Assembly: GCA_021789225.1 (NCBI GenBank)
Contig: JAJYJQ010000004.1
Span: forward strand, 1-44,160
Origin: a bacterium
GTDB lineage: Bacteria; Patescibacteriota; Minisyncoccia; Phycocordibacterales; Phycocordibacteraceae
Length of the DNA stretch: 44,160 bases
Direction of reading: 5' to 3'
The notes below the pieces were generated by a model that was not told where the DNA came from, made no database searches, and was given only the letters and a program-made list of their open reading frames with translations. The translations under genes were made by a program, and so were the position numbers. The first letter of the stretch is position 1; every line of letters begins with the position of its first letter. Below are positions 25,750-34,289 of this stretch, in pieces.

Positions 25750-28700
25750 CTATTGCTCCAGCAACGCGAGGAGGGCGTCGTAGGCAGAGGGGGCGCCGCG
25801 GCGCCAGGTGAGGGAGCGCAGCTCGCGGACGACCGTGTCTACATCGGCGAGCGCGGCCTCCTGCTCCGCCTCCCCCACCGGCACGAGCACTTGTTTTATA
25901 CCTGCATCCGAAATGCCCAGCAGCTCGGCACCGGCGACGGGCTCTTTGTTTGCCGCAAGCATCGCGGCGTAGAGCGCGAGCTGGCGTGCGTAGCCTTCGT
26001 TTTTTGCCGAGACGCTGCTGCCTGTTTTGAAATCTGCCACCACGAGCGCACCGCCGTTTTTAAACACCACGTCGATCTTGCCGCCAAACGTCACCGGCGC
26101 GCCCTCCACCACGCGCGTCAGCGAGAATGCTTTTTCAATGTGCTCAGGCGCGCCCAACGCTGAGAGCTCTGGCAGCGCTGCGGCAAACGCTGCGCGCGCA
26201 TCGCGCTTGAGTTTCTCGAAGGTCGCGTCGCGCGGGAGGAGTGAGCGGTCAAAGGAGCGCGCGAGCGTAGCGAGCGCGTCTTCTTCGCTTGCGCCCGAGA
26301 GCGCTGCGGCGAGTGCGGCGTGCAGCGCGTTGCCGTAGACCAAGGGCGCCGTGGGCGGCTCCTGGATCCTGAGCACGCGCCGCGCGAAAAATGTCGCTGG
26401 CGACTCCAAGTATTCGTTTACGGCCGAAGGCGAAAGCCCTTCCGTTTCGAGATAGCGCTCGATGAGCGCGCGAACTTTCTCCGGCGCGGAAACGGTCGTA
26501 TGCAAAAGCGGCAGCGCCTCGCTCTCGACCGGCGTTTCGGGCAAGCCAGCTGGCAGCAGGCTCGTCGGCAGCCGGTCGCGCCCCTCGGCGCTCGCGCGAG
26601 CATAGGAAAGATACGCATGATCCTTAGCACGCGTGAGCGCCACATAGAAAAGCCGGCGCGCATCATCAAGCGACTGTTTGTTTTCAAACGGCGAAGGCAG
26701 CAGCGCGGCGCGACCGCCCTTCTCCCACGCGTTTTCCGTGCAGTCAGGAATGAGCACGTACCGAAACTCCATGCCTTTGGCTTTGTGCGCCGTGATGACC
26801 GTCACAAACCCTTCCCGCTCTGTGACAGACACTTTCACCGGCGAGAGGCCGTGTTCACGCGCTCGCGAGAGCGCCGCAAACGCTTCGGCAAATGTCGCCC
26901 CCTCGGTGAGACGCGCCGCAGATTCCAAATGCTCCATGAGCTTGCGCACGAGTGCGATATCGTCCACGTGCTCGGCATGCGAGAGGAAGTAGTCGCGTGC
27001 GCCACTCTCGGCAAAGACATAGGAGAAAGTCGCGATGGGTGTTTCGCTACGCGCTTTCTGCACGCACGTCGTGATGACGCGCGCGGTCTCGGGGTATGCG
27101 CGTGCGAGTGCACTCGTGAGGTCGCGGTCGCTCGTGGTGCGCAAAAATACCAAGAGCTCCGCAATGTTGGACACCGGATGTCCAACATGCCACCAGGGGG
27201 CGAGGAGAGCTTCGCGGAGGCTGCCGAGCGCGGTCGGGTCAGCCACGTACTGCATGAGCGCCATAAGAGCACGCATGAGTGGCCGGCCTGTGAGCGAGAG
27301 GTCGCCCGCACGCAAGACAGGCAGACCGCGCGCAATGAGCACGTCGGCAAAAAGATCGGCTGTGTCGTTCGTGCGCGCGATGACCGCGATCTCGTGCGGC
27401 GCGGCACCCTCCGCGATGAGCTGCTCGATGAGCACCGCTGCTTTCGCGCGCTCGTCGAGCGGGTCGAGTGCCTCGATACGCGAGACTCGCTCGCGCACGC
27501 CGTCTTCCCCATTTCCGCGATGTGCCGCAAGCGGCGCGTGGTCGCCCGTCAAGGGGCCTCTCCCAAAAATAACCCCCAAATCGCCCTCACCCAAAGCGTG
27601 GCGGCTGCGAGGCGCTGTTTCCGGCTGCGAGTCCGAACGGCTCGCACTCGACGTATCTCGATACGCCTCATGCTGCGCCGCGGGCTCTCGCTCGGAAACA
27701 GCGCCTCTCGCTTCGCCATTATTTTTGGGAGAGACCCCCGCCACCACTTCATGTGCTGCGTCGAGAATGTGCTGGTACGAACGGAACGAGGACGTGAGTG
27801 CAATCACGGTCGCGCGCGGGAAAAGCTCCGTGAACGCTTTGAATGCCCCGAGGTCAGCGCCTTGGAAGCGGTAGATCGCCTGCTTTTCATCACCCACCAC
27901 AAAAAGATTCGGATGGTCGTCATATGCGAAAAGTTCAAGCAGACGGTGCTGGAGCGCGTTTGCGTCTTGATGCTCATCCGCGAGGATGTACTGATAGCGC
28001 TCCTGCAGGTCGCTCCTCAGCCCCTCATCCGCCGCGATGCGTGCGATAACACTCGCGAGCATGTCGGAAAAATCCGAGAGGTGGCGCTCATCTTTGAGTG
28101 CCTCGTAGCGCTCGAATACGCGCACTGCCTCCTCCACCTTATCGAAACGCGCGAGCTTCTCCTGCCCCGCTTTTGTGAGCTCGCCCGCGTGTTCGCCGCG
28201 CTTGTAGCGGAGTGATTCGTCAGCCCCGAGCGCTTCGGCGGCTTCTTTCCCCCACGCGCGATACGCATCTAGTGACATCGCCTCGCGTGTGAGCGTGTCG
28301 TACAGGGAGCGCAAGTCGCGCAGATAGGTGTAGGGTGCTTTGGCGGGTCGGAGCGTATCGAGCTCGGCAGTGTCTATTGCTTCGCGCAGGAGGAGCGTCT
28401 GCTCCACATCGCCCATGAGCCGCCGGTCGGCTTCAGCAGCAAACGCATCCGGATACTCCGCGCGCACGAGCTCTGCAAAGCCGTGAAAAGTGGTAATGGT
28501 CACCTTGCGCGCCGTCTCCTCGCCGATGAGCAGCGCAAGCCGCCGCCGCATCGTGCGCGCAGCCGAGTCGGTGAATGTGAGCGCGAGGACCGCGTCGGGC
28601 TTCGCCTGGGTAACGCGCAAGATGTTTGCGATGCGAAGCGTCAGGATGTGGGTCTTCCCCGTGCCCGGGCCCGCGAGCACCATCACCGGCCCCTCCACCG

Positions 28701-28758
28701 TATCCACCGCCTGCCGCTGCTCCTTCGTGAGCCGCGCGTATGCCGAATCAAAATCCAT
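25750..28758 (-). CDS. UvrD/PcrA-like superfamily 1 helicase with C-terminal RecB-like PD-(D/E)XK nuclease domain
   Basis: Walker A AGPGTGKT; DEHQDAN; GDEKQAIYRFQGA; TAHKAKGMEF; VALTRAKDHAYLSYA; C-terminal GGKIDVVFKNGGALVVADFKTG. Confidence 0.92.
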   Translation of the reverse strand: MDFDSAYARLTKEQRQAVDTVEGPVMVLAGPGTGKTHILTLRIANILRVTQAKPDAVLALTFTDSAARTMRRRLALLIGEETARKVTITTFHGFAELVRAEYPDAFAAEADRRLMGDVEQTLLLREAIDTAELDTLRPAKAPYTYLRDLRSLYDTLTREAMSLDAYRAWGKEAAEALGADESLRYKRGEHAGELTKAGQEKLARFDKVEEAVRVFERYEALKDERHLSDFSDMLASVIARIAADEGLRSDLQERYQYILADEHQDANALQHRLLELFAYDDHPNLFVVGDEKQAIYRFQGADLGAFKAFTELFPRATVIALTSSFRSYQHILDAAHEVVAGVSPKNNGEARGAVSEREPAAQHEAYRDTSSASRSDSQPETAPRSRHALGEGDLGVIFGRGPLTGDHAPLAAHRGNGEDGVRERVSRIEALDPLDERAKAAVLIEQLIAEGAAPHEIAVIARTNDTADLFADVLIARGLPVLRAGDLSLTGRPLMRALMALMQYVADPTALGSLREALLAPWWHVGHPVSNIAELLVFLRTTSDRDLTSALARAYPETARVITTCVQKARSETPIATFSYVFAESGARDYFLSHAEHVDDIALVRKLMEHLESAARLTEGATFAEAFAALSRAREHGLSPVKVSVTEREGFVTVITAHKAKGMEFRYVLIPDCTENAWEKGGRAALLPSPFENKQSLDDARRLFYVALTRAKDHAYLSYARASAEGRDRLPTSLLPAGLPETPVESEALPLLHTTVSAPEKVRALIERYLETEGLSPSAVNEYLESPATFFARRVLRIQEPPTAPLVYGNALHAALAAALSGASEEDALATLARSFDRSLLPRDATFEKLKRDARAAFAAALPELSALGAPEHIEKAFSLTRVVEGAPVTFGGKIDVVFKNGGALVVADFKTGSSVSAKNEGYARQLALYAAMLAANKEPVAGAELLGISDAGIKQVLVPVGEAEQEAALADVDTVVRELRSLTWRRGAPSAYDALLALLEQ
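27163..27189 (-). repeat. 27-nt mini-palindrome inside the helicase gene
   Basis: Minus strand CATGTTGGACATCCGGTGTCCAACATT; 10-bp perfect arms; aligned to the prmC copy. Confidence 0.85.
27553..27738. repeat. 186-nt palindromic element B inserted in frame in the helicase CDS
   Basis: Outer arms GGGGCCTCTCCCAAAAATAA / TTATTTTTGGGAGAGACCCC; inner arms GAGGCGCTGTTTCCG / CGGAAACAGCGCCTC; length is exactly 62 codons. Confidence 0.9.
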
Positions 28759-28799
28759 ACCGACATTATACGCGATGCCTGTAATCCACCGAAAAATCC

Positions 28800-28828
28800 T
28801 TGATTTACCTACTCGTACGGCGTATCAT
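28800..28828 (+). promoter_or_regulatory. Sigma70-like promoter of the 28883 gene
   Basis: TTGATT-17 nt-TATCAT. Confidence 0.65.
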
Positions 28829-28882
28829 GCAGGGAGTTTAGGGAATAGGTTCACCATCAATCAAACCTGGGGAGGAGAAAAG

Positions 28883-29596
28883 GTGGAAGAAGAATTTCCG
28901 TTGTTCTTTTGCGTTACCGGTTTACGCGGCACACGCCGCACGAGTGTCTTCAACGAACTCAAATCTCAGCTGCCGGGATTATATCCGGGGTTGAAATATG
29001 CGTTCTTTGAAGACCCCTTTGAGAAATTGGTTCACCCATTGCTCTGGCAGCGAGACAAAGACCCTGTCTCGCGGCTTTTCTCTGCGTGGGCGCTCATGAA
29101 TGAGCGCACCTGCGAGATCACTCGCGCCATAAACGCAGCAACGCCGCCCGACGTCATCGTCATTGATGGATTCGGCGCGAATGCCGTGCTTTACGCGACC
29201 GCGCGCGTTCCGAGCCGCTGCAAGTTCAAAGATGCCGAGCTCGACCGTCTGGATGACCAGGCGCTGACGATGCATCACAGTATCGTGGAAGCGCGCGTGC
29301 GCGGACAAGGCGTCAAACCGCCCGAGTACATCATCACCTGCGCCGATGAGCCCGTGGTCACGGCGTATCTGAAAGAAACGCTGCCTGATCTGGCCTCACA
29401 GCTGTCCGATCCCGAGTGGAATGCATTCATCCAGCACGAAAAACATATGCTGGATCGGTATTTTGCGCCGGGAAGTGGCCAGACATGCATCGGCAAGCTT
29501 GATGCGGCGATGTCGCTTCAGGCGATGGTTGATGAAGCAATGCTACTCATTCACACGCGTATCGCCGTGACGTTCGGCGAAGAAATCGCCGCTTAG
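28883..29596 (+). CDS. P-loop kinase-like (thymidylate-kinase-like) protein with atypical Walker A
   Basis: GTG start after GGGGAGGAG; CVTGLRGTRRTSVFNELKSQL at the P-loop position; VIVIDGFGANAVLYA. Confidence 0.6.
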   Translation: MEEEFPLFFCVTGLRGTRRTSVFNELKSQLPGLYPGLKYAFFEDPFEKLVHPLLWQRDKDPVSRLFSAWALMNERTCEITRAINAATPPDVIVIDGFGANAVLYATARVPSRCKFKDAELDRLDDQALTMHHSIVEARVRGQGVKPPEYIITCADEPVVTAYLKETLPDLASQLSDPEWNAFIQHEKHMLDRYFAPGSGQTCIGKLDAAMSLQAMVDEAMLLIHTRIAVTFGEEIAA

Positions 29597-29615
29597 CGGC
29601 ATCAATCCGAACCGG

Positions 29616-29645
29616 AAAGGCCGACTGCTTTTGCAGTCGGCCTTT
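29616..29645. terminator. Bidirectional terminator
   Basis: AAAGGCCGACTGC-TTTT-GCAGTCGGCCTTT. Confidence 0.85.
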
Positions 29646-29664
29646 ATTCTTTTCTTGTCTTGAG

Positions 29665-31137
29665 CTACAAATCCGTTCCCGAGTAGGAGAGATTGAGGCT
29701 TTTGTTGCAGAGCGGGAAATCGGGGACGATGTTGCCGGGGCCGAGCTCGCCGAAGAGCGGCCAGTTCGTGAAGGACGGGTCGGTAATGACGAGACGATCG
29801 ATGCGGCCGTTCGCGTCGAGCGCGAGCCAGTCGAGGACCATGCCGCGCCACGATTCATTCCACCCATACGCGCTTCCCTTCCCACTGCCGAGCACGGCGA
29901 GGGTGTCGCCTTCGGGCAGCGTGTCGAGCACGGCGCGGATGAGGCGGATAGACTCTGCGCTCTCGCGGGCACGCACGCGGAAGCGTGCGGCGACATCGCC
30001 TGCCTTTTCCGTGACGAGCTCTGGCGCGTGCTCTGCGTACCCTGCGTACGGGAGGTCGAGACGTGCGTCGGCCGCGATGTTGGAGGCGCGGGCCGCGAGG
30101 CCGCGCGCGCCGTAGGCACGCGCGGCTGCTTCAGAGAGCACGCCTGTGGTCTCGAAGCGCTCCATGAGACCGTCATTGGTGAACGCGATGTCGAGGATCG
30201 TCTGCAGCTCACGCTCGATGCGCGCGAGCACCGTGCGGATCGTATCGCTGGCCTCGTCGCCGATGTCGTGCGCGCCGCCCAGCACGACCGCGCCGCGCAA
30301 GAAACGGTGCCCGACGAGCGACTCGTGCATGCGCCGCAGCTCTTCCACGAGCCGGAAGCCCTGCGCCGCCATGAAGGAGAAGCCGGTGCCGTTGCCGGCG
30401 ATGTTCCCCATATCGAAAATATGCGCCGTGAGCCGCTCGAGCTCGTTCCAAAGAACGCGCAGCGCCTTCGTGCGCGCACTCACGGCCGTGCCGGTCGCGC
30501 GCTCGACCGCTTCCGCAAACGCGAGCGTGTGCCCCACCACCATGTCGCCCGAGATACGCTCGACAAACGGGAACGCATCTTTCGGCGTCTTTCCCTCGAC
30601 GAGCTTCTCGACGCCTTTATGTTTGAAGAACAGCTTCCCTTCGAGCGAGAGGATGCGCTCGCCGCGCACATTGAAGCGGAAGTGCCCCGGCTCGATGATG
30701 CCAGCGTGGATCGGCCCGACCGGAATCTCGTAGATGCCCTTCCCTTCGACGGCGTGCATCGGATACGGTTCGTTCGCCACCGGGAGCTTCGTGTTCCAAG
30801 TGAAATCTTTGCGGAGCGGATGCGTATCAGCCGGAATATTCTCATGGTGCACGAGGCGGCGCAGGTCCGGGTGCCCGACCGGCTCGATGCCGAACTGGTC
30901 ACGGATAAGCCGCTCAAACCAGTGCGCAGCCATGACAAGCCGCGTCACCGAAGGATACGACGGATCGTTCTCGGGAAGCTCGGACTCCAGCGTGAGGAAG
31001 CCGTCCGCCGCCTGCAAGGCCGCGCGCACGACGAAGCCGCGCTTCGCGGTGCGTTCATCCGTCGCATAGAGCAGAGCGAGCGGCGCGTCGTCTTTCACGA
31101 GTGTCTGTACCTGCTTGGCAAATGCCTCACGCGGCAC
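29665..31137 (-). CDS. HyfG/NuoCD-like hydrogenase-related large subunit lacking Ni ligands
   Basis: FERLIRDQFGIEPVGHPDLRRL (NuoC-like), GPIHAGIIEPGHFRF, ERISGDMVVGHTLAFAEAVE, C-terminal PDFPLCNKSLNLSYSGTDL. Start codon uncertain. Confidence 0.85.
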   Translation of the reverse strand: MPREAFAKQVQTLVKDDAPLALLYATDERTAKRGFVVRAALQAADGFLTLESELPENDPSYPSVTRLVMAAHWFERLIRDQFGIEPVGHPDLRRLVHHENIPADTHPLRKDFTWNTKLPVANEPYPMHAVEGKGIYEIPVGPIHAGIIEPGHFRFNVRGERILSLEGKLFFKHKGVEKLVEGKTPKDAFPFVERISGDMVVGHTLAFAEAVERATGTAVSARTKALRVLWNELERLTAHIFDMGNIAGNGTGFSFMAAQGFRLVEELRRMHESLVGHRFLRGAVVLGGAHDIGDEASDTIRTVLARIERELQTILDIAFTNDGLMERFETTGVLSEAAARAYGARGLAARASNIAADARLDLPYAGYAEHAPELVTEKAGDVAARFRVRARESAESIRLIRAVLDTLPEGDTLAVLGSGKGSAYGWNESWRGMVLDWLALDANGRIDRLVITDPSFTNWPLFGELGPGNIVPDFPLCNKSLNLSYSGTDL

Positions 31138-31211
31138 GGAGGCGCCATCGACTCGGAGAGTGCGAGGCCGTGATCACGACTGAGTTGAGCGATAGTCTTC
31201 GACATAGCAGG

Positions 31212-32690
31212 TTATGAGAATAGCGCAGCCACACGTTCCACCAGCGGCAGTGCGGCACCGGAAATAATAAGCCCGAAGAAGCCGACGAGGAGCACCAGAT
31301 GCAAGACCATAGCCGCGTGCGAGATATTCCACGCCTCCCCACGCACGACCGGGTGTTCGGGCTGCTCGGCGCTCTCTGACCCGAAGAGGAACGGAACGAT
31401 GAGGCGGATGAAGCCGGCGAGAATCACGACGAACGCGAGCAGCGCGACGGCGATGACGAACGGGTGCGTACCGATACCCGCCGCGATGGTGAGGTACTCG
31501 CTCACGAAAAGCGGCGAGGGCGGCACCGCAAGCAGCATCAGAATGCCCGCGAAGAAGAGCGCGCCGGTAAACGGCAAGACGCGGCGGACATCGGCGACGC
31601 GCGCGAACTTGGTGCTATGGAAGCGCACAAGGATATTCCCTGCGCCCAGGAAGAGCATCGACTTGGCGAGCGCGTGGCCGATGAGCTCGACGACCGCCGC
31701 GACTGCACCCACAGGGCCGAGACCGAACGCGAGCACCATGAAGCCCATATGCTCCATGCTCGAGTACGCAAGGAGGCGCTTGTAGTCGGTCTGCGTGAGG
31801 ATGAACGCAGCCGCAACCACGAGCGTCAGCGTGCCAAACGCGAGAAGGAGCCCGTCGGTAAACCCGCTGCTGCCAAGCGCCGCGTCCGTGAGCACCTTGT
31901 AGCGCAAGACGGCGAAGAGCGCGGCGTTCAAGAGCACGCCCGAGAGCAGTGCGGAAATCGGAGCCGGAGCGCTCGAGTGCGCATCCGGCAGCCATGTGTG
32001 CATCGGCGCGAGGCCGACCTTGGTGCCGAAGCCCACGAGCGCGAACACGAACGCGAACCGCATCATAGACGGCGAGAAAGCGGCAGCCCCGAGCGAGAGC
32101 GTGCTCCAGCGCAAACCGGTGAGCGCGGAGATGACCCCCGACTGCGATGCAGCCGCTGACGCGAGCAGGAGCCCGATGAAGCCGAGTGCGATGCCGGTCG
32201 AACAGAGGATCAGGTATTTCCAGGCCGCTTCGAGCGAGGAAGAGCGCGCGTAGAACGCGACGAGGAAGGTTGTCGCGAGCGTCGTCGCTTCGAGGGCGAC
32301 CCACATGAGGCCGAGGTTGTCCGAGACGACCGTCACCAGCATCGCGAGCACGAAGAGCGCGAGCAAGACGTAGTAGCGGCGCACGAGCGGCTTCGCGACC
32401 ACGCCTGCGCGCACTTCTTCCAGAAGAAACGGGCGACTCGCCAAGGTCGCCGTCCACTGCACCGTGCCGATGAGTACCACCAGGAGCGCCGCAAACGAGT
32501 CCACGTACCAAACACTACCCCACGCGACCGGTCCAGCACCGAGGAGCACGGGCACGCCCACGAGAAGACTGAGCGCGAATACGACTGTGCTTGCGATCGA
32601 CGCGGCACGCGTGGTGTGCTCAGGGCGCGTGAATGAAAACGGCACGAGCGCCGCAAGGAAGCTGACGAAAATAAGAGCGTTAATCATCAT
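31212..32690 (-). CDS. HyfF/NuoN-like proton-translocating membrane subunit
   Basis: GFGTKVGLAPMHTWLPDAHSSAPAPISALLSG. Confidence 0.85.
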   Translation of the reverse strand: MMINALIFVSFLAALVPFSFTRPEHTTRAASIASTVVFALSLLVGVPVLLGAGPVAWGSVWYVDSFAALLVVLIGTVQWTATLASRPFLLEEVRAGVVAKPLVRRYYVLLALFVLAMLVTVVSDNLGLMWVALEATTLATTFLVAFYARSSSLEAAWKYLILCSTGIALGFIGLLLASAAASQSGVISALTGLRWSTLSLGAAAFSPSMMRFAFVFALVGFGTKVGLAPMHTWLPDAHSSAPAPISALLSGVLLNAALFAVLRYKVLTDAALGSSGFTDGLLLAFGTLTLVVAAAFILTQTDYKRLLAYSSMEHMGFMVLAFGLGPVGAVAAVVELIGHALAKSMLFLGAGNILVRFHSTKFARVADVRRVLPFTGALFFAGILMLLAVPPSPLFVSEYLTIAAGIGTHPFVIAVALLAFVVILAGFIRLIVPFLFGSESAEQPEHPVVRGEAWNISHAAMVLHLVLLVGFFGLIISGAALPLVERVAALFS

Positions 32691-33331
32691 AAATCGTTAA
32701 GGGCTTGCAGATAATCAGTTGTCGCAGACGCATGCGTCTCCTGCACACGTCGAATGAGCGCCGTCGCGAGCACGAGGAGCGCGAGCAGGTCGAAGAGCAC
32801 GCCAATTTCGACGAAGAGCGGCATCTGCTCGGCCACCGTGAGCCCCAGGAAGAAGACCCCGTTCTCGAGCATCAGGAAGCCGACGCTCTGGCCGAAGAGA
32901 CTCTTATGAGAGACGAGGAGCTCGAAGCCGATGAGCACGAGCGAGAACGAGACCGCCACCGGGAAAAGCTGATGATCGACCACGAGAACGCGCGCGAGCG
33001 CGACGGCCGCACCGATCGCCGCCATAGCAATGAACGTGAGCGTCGCCGGGCGGACATAGAGCGCAAGCCGCTCCGCTGCCCCGCTCTTCTTCGCTATGGA
33101 AAGAAGCATGGAGGGCATCACGGCGACTTTCAGCACGCACACGAGCGCGGCGATGAGCACCAGGTGTGCCTCGCCGAACTGCCACGCCGACCACAGCAGG
33201 TATGCGACGAGCGCGCACGCCTGAACGCGGAAAAGCTGCACGAGCGTGCGCAGCCGGGTGCGGCTCGGAAGCAGGAACGCCGACGCAAGAATGAGCGCCG
33301 CGATGAGTGAAAGTGGTCCGATCGTAGTCAT
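32687..33331 (-). CDS. HyfE-like membrane subunit
   Basis: Hydrophobic protein between the HyfF- and HyfC-like genes; GQSVGFLMLENGVFFLGL. Confidence 0.75.
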   Translation of the reverse strand: MTTIGPLSLIAALILASAFLLPSRTRLRTLVQLFRVQACALVAYLLWSAWQFGEAHLVLIAALVCVLKVAVMPSMLLSIAKKSGAAERLALYVRPATLTFIAMAAIGAAVALARVLVVDHQLFPVAVSFSLVLIGFELLVSHKSLFGQSVGFLMLENGVFFLGLTVAEQMPLFVEIGVLFDLLALLVLATALIRRVQETHASATTDYLQALNDL

Positions 33332-33335
33332 AGGA

Positions 33336-34289
33336 TTAAAGGATATGCGCAAGCACGATCACCGCGCCGGCAAACGCGATAAAGAACGTGAGGGTGAAGT
33401 ACTCCTGCATGCGGTAGAAGCGCATCTTCACGACCAGCGATTCGATGAGGCCGACGAGGAGCGCGAAGAGCGCGAGCTTCACGGCAAGCAAGACGAGGCC
33501 GACGAGGAGCGCGAGCGCGCCAGCCGCCGGTGTAGCCAAACCAAACGGCAAGAGCAAATTCATGAAGAGCGCGCCGAAGAGCGCGAGGCGCAGCGCGCTC
33601 GCGTATTCGAGCATCGCCAGATACGGCCCGGAGTACTCGAGAATCATCGCCTCGTGCACCATCGTGAGCTCGAGGTGCGTCGCCGGGTTGTCGACCGGGT
33701 AGCGCGCGTTTTCCGCGAGCGTGACGAGGAGGAGCGCCAGCAAGGTCGGCGCGACCACAAGCGTCCCGGCATGCCAGGGCGTGCGTGCGAAGAACGCGAG
33801 GATGCCGTCGAGGCTCGCACTTCCCGCAAAGAACGCGAGCGTCGCAAGCACCAGGAAAAACGCCGGCTCAGCGAGCGCTGCGAGCGTCATTTCCCTATTC
33901 GAACCCATGTTGCCGAACGTGCTGCCGGTGTCCATGCCGCCGAATACGAGGAAAACGGAGCCGAGCGCCGCGATTGCGACAAAGAGGAAGATGTTTGAGA
34001 TGCTCGGGCCCCACGCGCCAAAACCGATGCTCGGCGTGACGAGCGCGAGCGCGAGCGTCGTCCCCAGCACCGCAAACGGCACGAAGCGGTACACCCAGGA
34101 GCTGTGCTCGGGAATCGTCATCTCTTTGCGCATGAGTGTCGCGAACGTCCAGTACGGCTGACAGACGGGCGCGCCACGGCGGTTTTGCAGGAGCGCCTTC
34201 ACCCGCCGGATCATGCCCGTGACAAGCGGTGCAAGCGCGAGGAGGGCGAGACCCTGGAAGAACACGAAGAGGAGTGAAGCGATGCTCAT
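33336..34289 (-). CDS. HyfC/NuoH-like membrane subunit
   Basis: RRGAPVCQPYWTFATLMRKE, ARYPVDNPATHLELTMVHEAMILEYSG. Confidence 0.88.
   Translation of the reverse strand: MSIASLLFVFFQGLALLALAPLVTGMIRRVKALLQNRRGAPVCQPYWTFATLMRKEMTIPEHSSWVYRFVPFAVLGTTLALALVTPSIGFGAWGPSISNIFLFVAIAALGSVFLVFGGMDTGSTFGNMGSNREMTLAALAEPAFFLVLATLAFFAGSASLDGILAFFARTPWHAGTLVVAPTLLALLLVTLAENARYPVDNPATHLELTMVHEAMILEYSGPYLAMLEYASALRLALFGALFMNLLLPFGLATPAAGALALLVGLVLLAVKLALFALLVGLIESLVVKMRFYRMQEYFTLTFFIAFAGAVIVLAHIL

Noticed and set aside
26320-28215. 631-aa plus-strand ORF opposite the helicase gene
   Set aside because: Antisense shadow; no domain, basic and biased composition.
31127-31205. Frameshifted N-terminal extension of the HyfG-like gene from an ATG at 31205
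   Set aside because: The frame of that ATG differs from the main ORF and the GTG-type start near 31137 gives a plausible N-terminus; left as start-site uncertainty.
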